Assembly (NCBI RefSeq): GCF_963675165.1
Contig: NC_087378.1
Location: forward strand, 2,570,525-2,634,524
Reading direction: 5' to 3'
DNA: 64,000 nucleotides
DNA from: Halichondria panicea
Lineage: Eukaryota; Porifera; Demospongiae; Suberitida; Halichondriidae
Below the pieces are notes generated by a model, which had not been told where the DNA came from, did not search any database, and saw only the letters and a list, made by a program, of their open reading frames with translations. The position numbers were made by a program, and so were the translations under genes. Shown in pieces: positions 24,818-37,787 of this stretch (position 1 is the first letter of the stretch; each line of letters opens with the position of its first letter).

Positions 24818-25357
24818 CATAAAATGTACGTGGATTGACTTTGAATAGCATCATTCGTGTATGTAAAATAGCTCGTAAACTATATAATTAAGTTTCAGAT
24901 ATTACAGTAATAATTATTGTGCTTCATAGGAAATACATTAGCCTCCTTCACAAGGCCTCAACACTTCAGTGCCGCCTGGAATCGAGGCTAGTCAAGCATT
25001 CAGTCCCATGCATGCAAGGCTACATATTATTTTAAGTTAGAATTATAGAGCCAGCGGTACTAGCTGAACTTTTTCCACAGCCTAGCCATGCATATACATG
25101 TGCATGTGAAACCATAATCATATATAATCTTAAACAAATCAATGTCATGAATAGAAAGGAGGAGTTTGCTGGTGAGAAAATAACTTTGGGCGATTGACAA
25201 GGTAGAATACGCAGTGTAGCAAGGCAGCATGAGTAACAGTCTGACATAAATCATAAATACAATGAGTTGAGAGCGCTGTGTGAGATGAATAAGTGCTCAT
25301 AAGGGTTGCTCTATACAAACACAACAATAATGCATAACAAGTTCAATAAGAATGTTA
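24818..25357. other. Tail-to-tail spacer, NRBP / AP-2
   Basis: 540 bp between two convergent stop codons. Only short open frames are present and no gene is seen. A short ggaatcgaggctag word at 24979-24992 matches the ends of foldback repeats at 37532-37618. Confidence 0.5.
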
Positions 25358-28300
25358 CTACTCTGATGGTTCCTGCTTCATGCAGACGAACAGTCCAGAT
25401 CGACTTCGGCCATCTTCTCTGCCACAGTCCAATCTTGAGCTTGTGGGCACACTGTTTGATGATTGTGGTTTTGAGTTGCTAGCCAGAGCTCCAGGGAGTC
25501 TATTGTCTTGGTATTTATATCTTGGATCAGGTTGAATAGGTTTGGTGCCATCGTAGTAGTTTAGCAAATCTTTGAGGTAGGTCTGTACAGCACTAAGAGA
25601 TGCGTTCATGGCTGGGTTTCCAAATCCATGTGTGATCAAACCAAAGTTGACGAGCCCTGGGTACGGGTTAGAGGGATCATTCGCACTGATGTTACTTGGT
25701 GTGCCAACAGTGTTCACCATGGCTTGAAGTTCATTCAGAATCAGCCTGAAACAGAAGAAATTAATGAAATGCTGTACATATGCACATGGTATATTATAGA
25801 GATCACAATGCTTACTGTGTGTTGTAAAGCAAAGAAAAAACTGAGGCTACAGATAGCTGATAATTCATGAGACGTACTGTGTTGCTTTGACCATAGCGAT
25901 CCTATGCTGAGCCTCAGGAGTGCCTGTGTGCTGACTTGCAATCACTTGGGCCAACTCCATACAAGGGAAGTAGTTGTCACAGAGGCGATGATAGTCTTTA
26001 GCCAAGTGAACAGCCTCTCCTACACAGAATGAAGCACCAAAAAGCATTACTTAAAAGCCCATTCATTGTCTACATTAAGTAGCCAACTCCCAGCATTAAA
26101 GACATGGGCATAAACAATGGTAGCTAGTACCTTCTACTAGTGACGTAAACAGAGAGAGATCAGTGGCCTTTCTCCTACCAGGAGGCAGGGAGACTCCTAT
26201 TGACTCAAGCCTCTGTCTCAGGACATGACCACCATTCTTAGACTTGGCTCTGCAGGGGAAATTGAATAGTATATAACTGATGCCCTAGGGAAGCAAATCA
26301 CAGAATTTGTAACCATTCTTTGATGGTTATGGAACTATGCAGGCTATAGGGACAGAGTTTGTACCCATTCTTTGATGGTTAAGCATCCAGAACATAATTG
26401 ATGGTACAACAAATTACTGTTTCATAAGCTTCCTTTTGTTCACTTAGAACACTGCCAGGGGGGTCTTTTAAGTGTAAACAACTACTTAAGTTCCTCACAG
26501 TAAACAATTGTACAGTTGCCAATGAAGCTCTGCACAATAACGAATCAATGAAGCCTAAGATGGCATTTTTTGCTGACATAATGAGTGTAATAACAACAAT
26601 AAGCCAACGCCTATAATTTATGTTTCGAAAATTAATATTGTTGAGTGGGATAATTAATAAGGGCAACTGTACACGTCAGAAAACAATATCAAGTTGTATT
26701 TACATTGAGGTCAAGTGAGATAGATCAATAGAACTATTCTTATTAGCACATGCTTTCCATTGAAGTAATCGTACTTGCTATCAGAAATCCATATTTAGTA
26801 GAATTAACTGTCTCCACTTACATACATACTAGGACAATATTATAGAAGAGGTTAATTACAGTGAGTGACCCAGCCAATATTTTTAAAGGTTAAAATGCAG
26901 TTTTCACCCACACAGATTAACGAGTAAATCGAGCTGCCTTGACTGCTTACATTACCTAGTTACATTTTATATGCTGCTTTTTACCAGCAGGGCAATTATC
27001 TATTTAAACGAGAGCGGCTCGAAACATTCTTTACAGCCATCGAGTGTTAGCTCGTGTATAGAAGTAGGACAACTATGGCAATTTTCTTCAGTTTGTAGAT
27101 AGGAGCAGGAACTCTTCGCCCTCAAGTACCTTATAGACTGCTAGCAGGTCACTCACTGTTGAGTCTTGTTTGAGTCCTCCCTTCTCTACTATTTGATGAC
27201 TACAATTGCCTGCATTCGACCACAGGACTTTCCCGGTAAAGTTTATATGCCATCTAGTTAGCGTACTGGTACTGGTAGCTTGTAATAGTTACTTTATGAT
27301 CGATATAAAAATAATAACATCTTTTTTGCCACAAAAAATTAATAAATGAATAATTCATGAGCTAATACTCATCCTGGTTACTTGATTACCTACTTCACAG
27401 CCCTTGTGGCACCAACTATGAATTTGACATGTTCAGTTGACCTTAGGCAAACAAATGCCCTTAGGCAAAAATGAATATTATGGGTGCTGCCTTACAATTA
27501 TACAATCATTAGTATCAGTTTACATTGGCATCCAGCCAGCAAATAACCTATGGTAGGAAGTTACCTTCTCAGTATTCCACCTAGCACAGAGGCATTTAGA
27601 CACTCCGGATGTGAGAGTCTTCGCCTGACCTCATCCACCTCCACAGGGTACTTTTGTGTTGAGCTGAGTAGTGACAGCCGACCAGGTACCATACAGAACA
27701 AGTCTTTACCTATCCCCAGACTGTGAGCATGGTGCTTTATGTCTCCTGGTTCGGGAGTTGAATCTGTGTGTGTGTGTCGATCTTTGTAAAATCAACTCAT
27801 CCCAGAACTTACACACAAGTTAACACTAACTCCTTTGCATGCATCTACATAATGTACTAAGTGCGATCTTCATAGAGTACACACAGTACCACCCACCTCT
27901 ACTGGAAGTACTTGATGACATACTCGATACTCCAGAGCTAGGACGGTCCATAACGTGGCTTACATAACTCTGCAATGATCATAGCAATCAATGCATAACA
28001 CAGTGGCACGCCCAGAGTGGTAAAAACTACAATGAAGGGTACCGTACTACATCAAAAAGACATAAGTTATTTTCCTAAACCACAATTGCTTTTGCTACCT
28101 CCAAACCTCTTTTCATGCATGAGTGGGGTCAAAACGTAATAAACACATGGCTCCATTGTGCCATGCCATTCACTTCAAAGGAGTTCATTACAATTGTATT
28201 ACATAACATTCATTATGTATTTGTGTCTACATAACAAACAAGTGTCATAGGGATTCTTCAAGCCTACAGCATGCTCCTAAGTCACCAAGTTACTCAGGCA

Positions 28301-30742
28301 TATTTGGCTTCTCTGACCATTAAATGCAACATCAAACGCTAGCATGAATGCAATTTGATTAGAAGCTCACGTAGCTAGCGAAAATCTTTTGCACTATTAA
28401 GCAAATAGTGAAACCAAACCTAACAAGTTCTTTGCTAGAGCATTGTTCATCAACATCTTACCTAGTTACCAGCAATTATTTGATAAGCATGAAAATCTAC
28501 TTAATATTCTATGTTAGTGTGTACATACATTTTGCTGAACCTAAAAGAAGAAAAACATAATTATGGCACCAACAATATTGGGTTAGGTGTAATCAAATCA
28601 ATGGGCAGGGTTATTAAATTACATCACATCTGTAACTAAATTAAGGATAAAGTTGCTTTACAGTTGAGCAACCTCAAAAAACTATTGCAAAGAGAAACCC
28701 ATAGGCCGCCTAATTATAAAGGATAGCACTTAAGCAGCTGGGCTTGTTGTTCAGAGCCACATTGTATAATAAACACACATACTGTGTGTGCTAAAACTTT
28801 CAATAATGAACTACGAAAGGAATGATGTCAATGAAACAAACAGGAGCAAAGAACAACAGAAACAATTGTGGATAAGTCTTCCGTTAGAATGCAAAAATAC
28901 TAAACATGCAATAAGAAACTTATGCTAGTTGATGCCTAAGGGACTCTTCTATGAGCTGAAACCTTACAAGGCAACACAAGTAGAAGGAAACAATATCAAA
29001 CTGACTTTCCTTCAAAACATCCAGGGAGTTTTAATACAATAGGGTGCCAATAAGACAGTAACTACAAGGATCTCCTCTAATATCTCTTATCATGATATCA
29101 AATTGGCCACACCATCCCACAAGAGCTCACCTGATAATGTAAAAAAGCATTCTCTGCCTGGTAGGAGTCTGGAGTAAGGTGGGGCTTTGAAATTCCATCT
29201 CTGGAGGGGATCCCACTACTATTGCCCTTATCTGCACCAACAGATGCAAACAGCTTTTGAGCCAACAAAGCACCATCCATTCCAGCTGGGGACAAAGAAG
29301 CAAAAACTTGTGAACTGTGCTAGTTGGACAATAAGTGAAAAACAAAACACTAAAGAAAATTGCAGGAAATAATGTATGCACCAAGCTTCAAAGATATACA
29401 GTTACCTCACACTAGACCCTATATTGACGCAAATATTTACTTCCCAAACAACACACACAGCACTCACTTGATAAGACTACACTGTCTTCTATTCCCACAT
29501 CAATAGGAGTATTCCTCCCAGAATTACTTGGGCTCTCGCTCTGATTATCGTGTTTGTCTGTAATCTTTTCAATTAGTGGTCTCCTAGGGCCCGCATGGTA
29601 TTCGCTGGGAGCATAGCTGTGGTTTAGTGAGGCCACTGAGCCCGGGGCACCATCACTGGAGCTGGAGCAACCACTGGACGAGCTCACAGATGGAATGGAA
29701 GAATTCACTGATGGGATGGAAAACATATACGGGGAATTAAGGTACATCATTGGAGACACTGGGGAAGGGTACTGGAGATAGTTTAGGGGGGACTGTCCTG
29801 GCAAAAAACATGATTGGTTGGCTGCAAGTGCTCCAAGTATTGAAGATGCTGACATAACCGATTGTGGTGGATGAACTCCAGACTTCTTTGGCGAAGATTG
29901 CTCAACAGATTTTGGTGAGCCTTGTGTGCTTGGCTTATTTGAGTCAGGTGCACTAGTGTTGCCATTGCTCCAGGGAGACACCAAACTGAGGTTGCTGAAA
30001 CTGGACGGAGTGGGAGGTGAGAACGGATACTTGAGGAAATTGGCAGTTAGCATTTGTGTTGATCTAGGAGGTGTCACGCTTCCAACACTGCTTCCACTAG
30101 GTGTAGGGAGTCCTGATATGTTCAGAGCCGCTGTGGTTGTACTTGTAGATCCGAGGGTTGTTTCGCGAGGTTGAACAGACAAAGGGCTACCACCGAGGGA
30201 TATTGAAGCACTTGCCTGTTGTTGTTGCTGCTGTTGGAGGAATGAGTACATGGGGGAGACAGGGGAGAATCCTGTTGCACCCAGTGGCAAGAAAGGGAAC
30301 ATAAAAACCGAGTTTTTCTCATCCACAAGTCGCTTGTAAAGGTTCTGTTTCTCTCTCAAAAAGGACTCCTTTTCCTCCTCCTATCAAATGTGTGTGATAT
30401 TGCAACAAAGTGACCCCAGGGACATATATTGTGTACATAGAGTTCACATCAAAGAAAAGTGGAAGCCCAACAGTCAGGATAGTTTGTTTAATGGGAAAGT
30501 CATACTATACCAGCTGGGGGATAACTTTATCAGCCATTTCCTATTGTGCACTAACTTACGGTTGGTGAGTGGATTCTTTTGTTTGGTGGGGGTGCTTCAT
30601 CTTCATTTAATAGCGTTGAAGACAGCAACCTTTTCCTGGGAGATGTCGAGAAACCATTTCTGTTGCTGAAGGCAGTAGTAGTAACGGTAACATTACTTAG
30701 TTCATCTTGACTGCTCGTCCTAGGGTCTTGTAAATGGCTCAT
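25358..30742 (-). CDS. AP-2 family transcription factor
   Basis: Sequence-specific nuclear regulator. Eight coding exons in transcription order: 30742-30560, 30380-29468, 29285-29131, 27969-27897, 27763-27565, 26249-26131, 26019-25878, 25745-25358; about 723 residues. The C-terminal third is the AP-2 DNA-binding/dimerisation region: [83 protein letters not shown], and the helix-span-helix end [19 protein letters not shown]. The N-terminal 450 residues are Ser/Pro/Thr-rich with a polyQ tract (QQQQQQQ near residue 100) and a basic KRLLSS patch. No PPxY activation motif of vertebrate AP-2 was seen. The protein is much longer than vertebrate AP-2 (about 440). The start codon is in an exon entered by a cag acceptor with untranslated bases before it, so at least one 5' UTR exon exists upstream. 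Confidence 0.93.
26302..26382. repeat. Short tandem duplication in an AP-2 intron
   Basis: Two copies of a roughly 30-bp word containing ccattctttgatggtta, at about 26302-26330 and 26352-26382. No function is evident. Confidence 0.6.
27970..29130. other. Large AP-2 intron, no gene seen
   Basis: About 1.16 kb of AT-rich sequence without a convincing ORF or RNA gene on either strand. Confidence 0.5.
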
Positions 30743-31180
30743 AGTGTTTCTTACTGTCTTGTCCTGTGGACAAAAACAACAGGAGCTAGTTATAGCAGAT
30801 TAAGTTCTCCAGCTGCTTAATAAATTAGTAACACCATTAAGCCAACCGTAATGCTATAAATTACCTCTAACTGCATTAGTGTGGATATTTTCTATAAACA
30901 AAACAAAACAACTAGCAGTATAGTAGTGTGCTGCAATATTTCCTTACCAAAAAACTGTAACGGTCACTTGCACTGTCGTCAACGCGAACTCCTCTCTGCT
31001 GAAGCAAAAACCAAGATAGAGTACTATAGTTACGGACAAGATCTCTCACTGATTGGTCAAAATCGGTGTATCTGTAGAAAACTTGTACCTTCTTACAAAT
31101 TGCCTGCGGCAAATTAATGTAATAATGAAGCCACACCCACAACTATGCAATAAAAATAGAGGGGCGTGGCCAAAGAGAAG
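30743..31180. promoter_or_regulatory. AP-2 5' leader region and divergent MRPL15 promoter
   Basis: 438 bp between divergent start codons. It contains the acceptor (tttttgtccacag on the minus strand) of the AP-2 start exon, so part is an AP-2 5' UTR intron. The remaining 100-200 bp before the MRPL15 ATG, including ggggcgtggcc at 31161-31171, presumably drive both genes. Inference. Confidence 0.45.
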
Positions 31181-34100
31181 ATGTCTTCTGTATGCTACAC
31201 GTGGGTGAGGAAAGGCCTGGACATTGCCCGTCTTCCCAGGGTAAAGCTTAACAACATTCAAGATCTTCCAGGGGCAAAAAAGAAGGTAACATTTGTACAT
31301 ATCATTATTCTGAGTTGTGTGTAAATATGCTTACAAACACGTACATAATTATGATATGAAGTACATGTACCCACTTTGAATTGATGAATGATATTTATCC
31401 AGCAAGGGAAAGGGTAGCACAAATAGGCTGCTAGGCCTCTCAAGGGTGCTTCCCATAACAGAAAATAAGTAAAAATAAAAATACTGAGAGGTCAATATTA
31501 AAGTAAGATTGTAGGGCTACTTTAAAACTAGTAAGAGAAGTACTACATACAACCATAGATAGTAGAGGAGAGGGATTGGAAACGCATACGTAAATGCCCG
31601 GCCCATGCGTGTCACGGTTAAATTTCTTCCTTTCCTGCCTCCGTCACTAGAAATTGACCTTTGTCCTATGATAATTTTAGTATTTTAATCTTTAACAGCC
31701 AAAAGACAGGCAGGAAGGCTACTACTGACTAGCCAGAAAGAGACATGAGACAGGCAGGAAGGCTACTAGGATCAAGTTAGGCTACTAGCTTCCATTCGTG
31801 TTTCAGAAGTTAGTATTAGAGGAGTTTTCGCCATTGTATGAAATAGTTTACAGTGGGATCAGACACAGTGTTAATAGAAGTTCAAGAACATGTTAACTTC
31901 TCTTTTATAGATCTAGATCATAAACAATTCATTATACAAACAATTTAACATAATTATTGTATGTCTACTCGTGATGTAAAGACAGAAATAATGATGCAAT
32001 TTTCTTGAACGTCCTCTTTGGTATATAGTGGTTCAGTGAACGTGCTACAGTCTGCCGATGTAAACTCTGAAGAAGCATCATCAGATGCACACAATCTGAG
32101 ATTAAAAACAGTATCAGTTTGAGATAACAGTTACCTTGGGTCTTCCACAACTGACACTTCCGTCGTTTATTCTCTCATAACTCTTCCCCAAAAAACTTGC
32201 CGATCCATTCGTATAACTACAAATAAAGTGTACAATAGCATGTAGTAACATTAAAGGGTCACTTCTAGCCTATATACATTTGCTACTTCAACACCTACAC
32301 TTCCACAAAATCCCACAAGTGAAAGTCATGAGTGTGATAATAAATTTGTCAGCAAATACTACCATGGAGAGTCAATCACAAAGTTGCTACATTTAAAAAA
32401 CACTTAACATACCACTGTACTTGTCTTCAATCTCAAACAGGCTGTACTTCTTTTTGGAAAGATAAAAAAATCCCACAATCCTCAGCCAGTCAAGGAAAGC
32501 TTAAAAAAACTCATGAAACTCCTTTAGTAGACACTTCTAGGTTAAGGTTACAACTATACTAGGTACTAAGAGCATAGTACTAACTGGCATAGCCCTGTGC
32601 AATATCCCTGAGGCCAAGGCACTTCTCTGTCCTTCTAAAAAGATGCCTTGCTTCAGTTACCGCTACAGCATTGCGTGGGCGTAGGCGAGACACGGATGGG
32701 CCGAAATTGTACTGAGTCCCACGCATGCGTTTCCAATCCCTCTTCTCTACTATCTATGATACAACAGAGCTAGGTAGAGTTCCACAAAAAACAACTATTT
32801 ACAAAAAAAGAATATCTATAACAGTTAACTCTAGCATGTTTACAAAGTAAGGAGTATTTGTGCGATCTTGTATATATACCTTTCATATCCATTTGTGCAA
32901 CCCTATACCCCTATACGCATATACGTACCTGGAAACATACTCTAACGTTACAGGCAGTCCGTGTTGGTCGAGGTCCTGGATCTGGTAGAGGCAAAACATG
33001 TGGACGTGGTCACAAAGGTCAGGGACAACGTAACAAAAATGCTATCAGGGTTGGATTTGAAGGGGGACAAACACCGTTTTATCTTAGAGTTCCCAAGCAT
33101 GGATTCAAAAACAAGTAATCTGTCATTTTGTAATTATGTGTATTTTGAGCTGTATCATTTTCAGATTCCAGATCAAGTACGAACCCCTGAACCTAAACAG
33201 ACTTCAGTACCTTATAGACTCGGGCAGGATAGATGCCTCAAAGCCCATCAACATGCACACTCTTTATTGGTCTGGAGCTATAGGAAAGATCGAGCACGGA
33301 GTCAAGTTGTTGGCAGATGTAAGTCCCCACTACATTCTGAGGTTGTGTGTGGGTGAATTCGTGACAGATATTTAGGACTCTAGGGCAGAAGATCAAAGAA
33401 TATTAATTGGTGGTTTGTATCCCATTTCTATGTCTATGTACACGCATTGGCCAAGGTTCATGTTCATTAAGGAGTTAAGTGTGTTTGAACTTTTGAATGT
33501 TCTTTGGTCAGAGTAAAGTGAAATGGTGCGTGAAATTGATACATTGTACTTGTGAGGTTACATGTCAATCTTCGAACACACAGGGCTCTGAGTGGTTCAA
33601 ATCTAAAGTGGACATTGAAGTGAGTCGAGCATCCGAGAAAGCCATTGAGACGATCGAGAAACACGGTGGAACAATAGTGACTTCATACTACAACAAGCTT
33701 GGGTTGAGAGTCCTGCTTAAACCGTGGAAATTTGATGACAACAGAATGCCAAGAAGAGCACTGCCTAAGAAGAAAATCATGCCTTACTATCTCAACTCAG
33801 AAAACAGGTGGTGATATATAGCCATATTACAGTTATACACTGTAACACAATGTTGCTTTTGTAGAGATTTTTGAATAGTACTGTCTCTTGTACTGTAACA
33901 GGAGCAAGTGTTTATGAGTTAGTGTCTCTTATTCGAAAGGTAGCTTCACTTCATGTACCATCTTAAGTGATCTTTTGATTACACAGGGGTTACCTTGCTG
34001 TGACAGAAGAAGGTAAAGAGCGTCTGAAGAAAGGTGGCATGGAAGGAGCCTACCTCGGTCCTGATAGTATGGTCCACATCCCAGGGAAAAAAGTCACATT

Positions 34101-34219
34101 GTATTCAGAAGAATCACCAACTTTTGTGGAAATGAAACAGGTACAGTAAATTTGTAATCAGGTGTTCACATTGAATTGTGCTCCCTTAGAGAGAAGCTGG
34201 TGCAGAAACTGAAGTGTAG
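31181..34219 (+). CDS. MRPL15: Mitochondrial large-subunit ribosomal protein uL15m
   Basis: Component of the mitochondrial 39S subunit. Six exons: 31181-31285, 32954-33114, 33165-33318, 33584-33807, 33987-34140, 34190-34219; 275 residues, close to the human 296. Signature blocks: [15 protein letters not shown] near the N-terminus, [19 protein letters not shown] (the L15 glycine/basic loop), [72 protein letters not shown]. The N-terminal leader is short and basic, which fits mitochondrial import. Exon 1 carries only the leader. Intron 1 (1.67 kb) contains a TIR transposon. The last exon encodes just nine residues. Very secure. Confidence 0.95.
31554..32761. mobile_element. Non-autonomous TIR DNA transposon in MRPL15 intron 1
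   Basis: The left end (atagatagtagaggagaggg, then attggaaacgcatacg) and the right end read on the other strand (atagatagtagagaagaggg, then attggaaacgcatgcg) match over roughly 35 bp, followed by weaker similarity around cggcccat. The enclosed 1.2 kb has only one short frame (31965-32150, minus) without recognisable transposase motifs, so the element is non-autonomous. A target duplication could not be fixed. Confidence 0.75.
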
Positions 34220-34484
34220 AAGCGCTCTGTGTAATAATTATAATTATTGATCCTAACTCATTCATTCACTAAAACTGTGCATATTGATAATCTGTGTGCA
34301 ACTCAGTATAATTATACTCCAAATCGGTGTACTGTATAAGTAGCTGCATTCCTGTGGCTATTATAAAGTCTCTTCGACTACATGTACACAAACGTTACCA
34401 TCAAGAAATAACTGCTTTATATGACTATATAATATTACTAAACGCACACAACTTGTTGCTTTACAACTGTAAGAGAATTTATAG
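34220..34484. other. Convergent spacer MRPL15 / PITHD1
   Basis: 265 bp between the two stops. AT-rich, nothing coding. Confidence 0.5.
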
Positions 34485-37400
34485 CTAAGAAACAAATCCA
34501 CCAACTGGGTTATAGTCACTGGTCTTGTGATCAGCTGGGTTTGGTCGAGCTTCATATGAGGTTATCACAATTCCTTGTCGCTGGGCCTGCATGTAATGAT
34601 CATTATCCATCACAGTATGCACGGTCACCGTAGTAAACCAACCTGAGCAAACTCTCCCCTAAGGCCAATGTAGTATATTTTGGTTGTCTCAGCCCCAAGG
34701 TTAGAAGGAATGTACATCAGTAGACTGGTTACTCCATTGAACTTGGTTACCCTGTGTGGGGGGGGGGGGGGAGATTATGACTAGGTGTTAGGTTCTGGTC
34801 ATTGTTAGTGGTGCGCAAGGGGCATATTTTGTGATGAACACTGTTCATTGGCCACTGCCACACGACATGGGGGCCAATTTAATTTGAGGTGGTGTAGCTT
34901 ATAATTATGTCATATAAGAGTCTGGACAACCAGCCTCAGCACCGAAATATTACTACAACATTTTGTGAATGAGCCAAATCAGCAGAAATTTTGCCAATTT
35001 GCATCTAACATTTGCGATTTGGCAAGATTTGTGATGTCAATATATATAGGAGGTTATAATCTTAAGCCATTAGCACTTGCAACGTTGCATAATTATGTTA
35101 AAATAATTATGGTAGTATTACGGACTACCGTATAGCGCGAAATTTCGAGGGGCTTAATTTTCACTGATTTCGTGGGTTAGCAATCCTACACGAAATAAAG
35201 TCCACGAAAATTGTTAGTAATATTTCCTATAATGTGCAAAGATTAAAGGCGTGGCTTCCAGTACGCAGTCATTCCATGAACATTGTGCAACGAAATGCTT
35301 TTAGAGGCCATTCCACAAAATATAAGTGCCTCGAAAATGTTGCACATACGGTATAATTATTACTCCAAGCAACAAAATGCAGTAATTTCTATAATTAGCT
35401 ATATAGAGAGGGGTTGTAAAAGCCTTTACCTACTTGACTGGGTACTCGAGAGTGCCTGCAGTGTCTCTAGACAGCTGTATTGACTGATCAGGCTCTCCCC
35501 GTAGATCATCAAAACCCAGAGGGGGTCTGTTCTTGAATAGCCTCAACTCTCTAGGGTGATACTCGTCTTCTCCTCCAATTAAAACTACTCCTTTCAACTT
35601 GACACTGCCCGTGAAACTGGAGGGAAGTGAAACGTAAAGTATTGTTCACCTCAGCAAGCGCAAGTAGTGCACAACAAAATTAATGTGTACTTAAAAGTAC
35701 AGGATAATAAAGTAGCCAATGCAATTATTATTTTTGCCTAATTTAATTATTAATGAGAGCTAGCTAACAGAATGAATTAAAGCACCGCGGGTGCTGATGC
35801 CTCGGTGGAGGTGCCCAAAGCTACATAACATAAAGCTGCTAGCTTTTACATGTATACACCCACAGACATGCCAACCTCTAACACTTAAATTTACTTGGTA
35901 ATATCAAAGATTGTGCTTGAAATTAGATTTTTTTCCAATATCTTATATACAAAACGTCTGGTAGAGCTGACATCATGTTTATTTTATGGGTTTTTGTGGG
36001 TTTTGTGCACGTCCTGCGACATGGCTCATTGGATTTTCCAATATTACTTCCGTTTGAACCTATAATTGGAATGTTTACATGTGCAGTATTTAGAAATCAA
36101 ACAAAAATGTTTTGTGCTTGAAATTAGACCCCTTAGCCGGGATACTGGGAAGAGAGACAATTTTTAGGGATATTCCCGGTAATTAATTTTACTGCATGCA
36201 AAATCCAGAATCACAGGGAAACTCAAAGAGTGGGTAATGATCGACGATGATAAGCGATTGATGCCAAAAGTTCAAGTCTAAAATTAATGGCTGCAAGTCA
36301 GCAGAGCCTTGCAGCTCTCTTCTCACTCTTGCAGCTACCAATAGCTAGCGTTCTAGTGCAGAGCTAACTACTAAGTAGAGTAGCAACACTTGGTGAACAA
36401 GTTTTGCTACGGACTCTTCTGAAAAGGCATTCCAAGTAAGCAAAACTAGGCATAACTCGAGAACGAAGCTTTATTTTGCAAATCCACAAATATGAATCCA
36501 AGAAAACATGACTAGAAGCCTATAGAAACTCTTACTTGCACTTCATTGATCCTTGAGCAGCTGTAACAGTCTACACACACACACACACACATACACACAC
36601 ATACACAAGCACACTAACGTATACCTCGCTTGCGCATGCGCACCGAGGCATAATTATGTTCATAGCCAGTCAAGGTGCTTACAAGGCATGAACTTACGGC
36701 ACATAAATGAGAAGCTCCTCATCAACATCGCTCTCCACAAACTGCAAAAAAATAGAGTAAAATGAACGTTGCCCAAAATACTCACAGCACTGATGATTAC
36801 TTTAGTTTTGTCTAGTCTGTCGTCCCAGGCTTTGAACACAGTTTTACCAGACCCCTCCTCACTCTCGTTCAAACACTCTAGCTTCTCTGTGTCAATCTTC
36901 TGGTAGAGGCTATTGCAGGGATGAGACACACAATAATAGTCCAGCAACAAATTATCTTGACATGCTTTTTTTGTAATGCTTAAATGGAGGTATAGGAGAC
37001 TGTTTCTATGTTAACGGTGTATTTAGCAACAAATTTTTGTCTAGGCAAAGCATTCTGATATATACGCACACATAACATATACAGTGAAACTTCTGTTAAC
37101 AACCACCTCCGAATAAAGGCCAGTTGCTATATAACGGCCAGGCACCCAGGTCCCAAATGAACAGTTTATACAAAACAACCTCTCAACAAATAAAGGCCAA
37201 AACATTGTTCCCCAAAGGTGTCTGTTATAGAGGGGTTCCACTGTACAAGTAGCTATCACGGTGAGATGATGAGGTTAACGTATTACTAGTATTTTGCTGG
37301 TGAAAAACCTTTGCGAATGAGCCAAATCAGCAGAAAATGTGACCCTTTGCTATTGCATTTTGGCAAGGATCATGTGTATTTACTAGTAATAATTTAGGTT

Positions 37401-37787
37401 TTGCGGATTTTATTGTTGCGAATTGATCAACCATGCAAATGTTTGATGCTCGCAAAACATTCTAGTAATAAGGTAATTTAGCTTAATAAATACCTCTTCA
37501 CTGAGTTCAATTCACTGAGCTAGCTATCACATAGCCTCGTTCCCAGGCCGAGTTGTCTCTACACTATGTTGACAACCTAGCGCTATTTTAGAGACAACTC
37601 GGCCTGATAACGAGGCTAGCTATCATAGTGATTTAATAGCATACAGTGTGAATTGCTGGCTTAAATACCTAGTCTAACAATCAATTCACAACAGCTTTAT
37701 TGAGTCCATCACTCACCTGTAGAGCATAGCAGGGTCTTCAGCATGATCATGATCATGTTCCCCATGGCAATGGTGGTGGTGTGCCAT
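34485..37787 (-). CDS. PITHD1: PITH domain-containing protein 1
   Basis: Proteasome-interacting thioredoxin-like (PITH) domain protein; human PITHD1 is reported to influence RUNX1 expression. Six exons in transcription order: 37787-37717, 36909-36801, 36741-36698, 35616-35434, 34751-34643, 34586-34485; 205 residues against 211 in human. The N-terminus is His-rich ([18 protein letters not shown]), as in the vertebrate protein. The PITH domain then has [79 protein letters not shown], and ends [13 protein letters not shown]. Length, order and ends all agree with the family. Introns 3 and 4 contain MITEs. Very secure. Confidence 0.95.
35127..35354. mobile_element. MITE with GTATAGCG..TTTCGAGG ends, copy 1, in a PITHD1 intron
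   Basis: Left end taccgtatagcgcgaaatttcgagg, with subterminal attttcactgatttcgtgg. Right end cctcgaaaatgttgcacatacggta is the inverted counterpart. Same family as 39357-39530. Confidence 0.6.
35635..36697. repeat. PITHD1 intron with dispersed repeat copy 3 and a CA-rich run
   Basis: 36310-36660 repeats the family seen at 21290-21650 and 22480-23035 (words cataactcgagaa, atccacaaat, agaagcctatag, gcttgcgcatgcgcaccgagg). A cacaca run lies at 36573-36610. No gene is seen in the rest. Confidence 0.55.
37532..37618. mobile_element. Foldback MITE (CCTCG..CAGGCCGAG), with 9-bp flanking duplication
   Basis: Arms of 29 bp: tagcctcgttcccaggccga plus gttgtctct at left, and the inverted copy at 37590-37618. 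Flanked by gctatcaca (37523-37531) and gctatcata (37619-37627), an 8/9 match consistent with a target-site duplication. Related arm sequences occur three times in tandem at 51189-51310. Confidence 0.75.

Noticed and set aside
26379-26666. 95-codon minus frame in an AP-2 intron
   Set aside because: Compositionally like the AT-rich intron and without family similarity.
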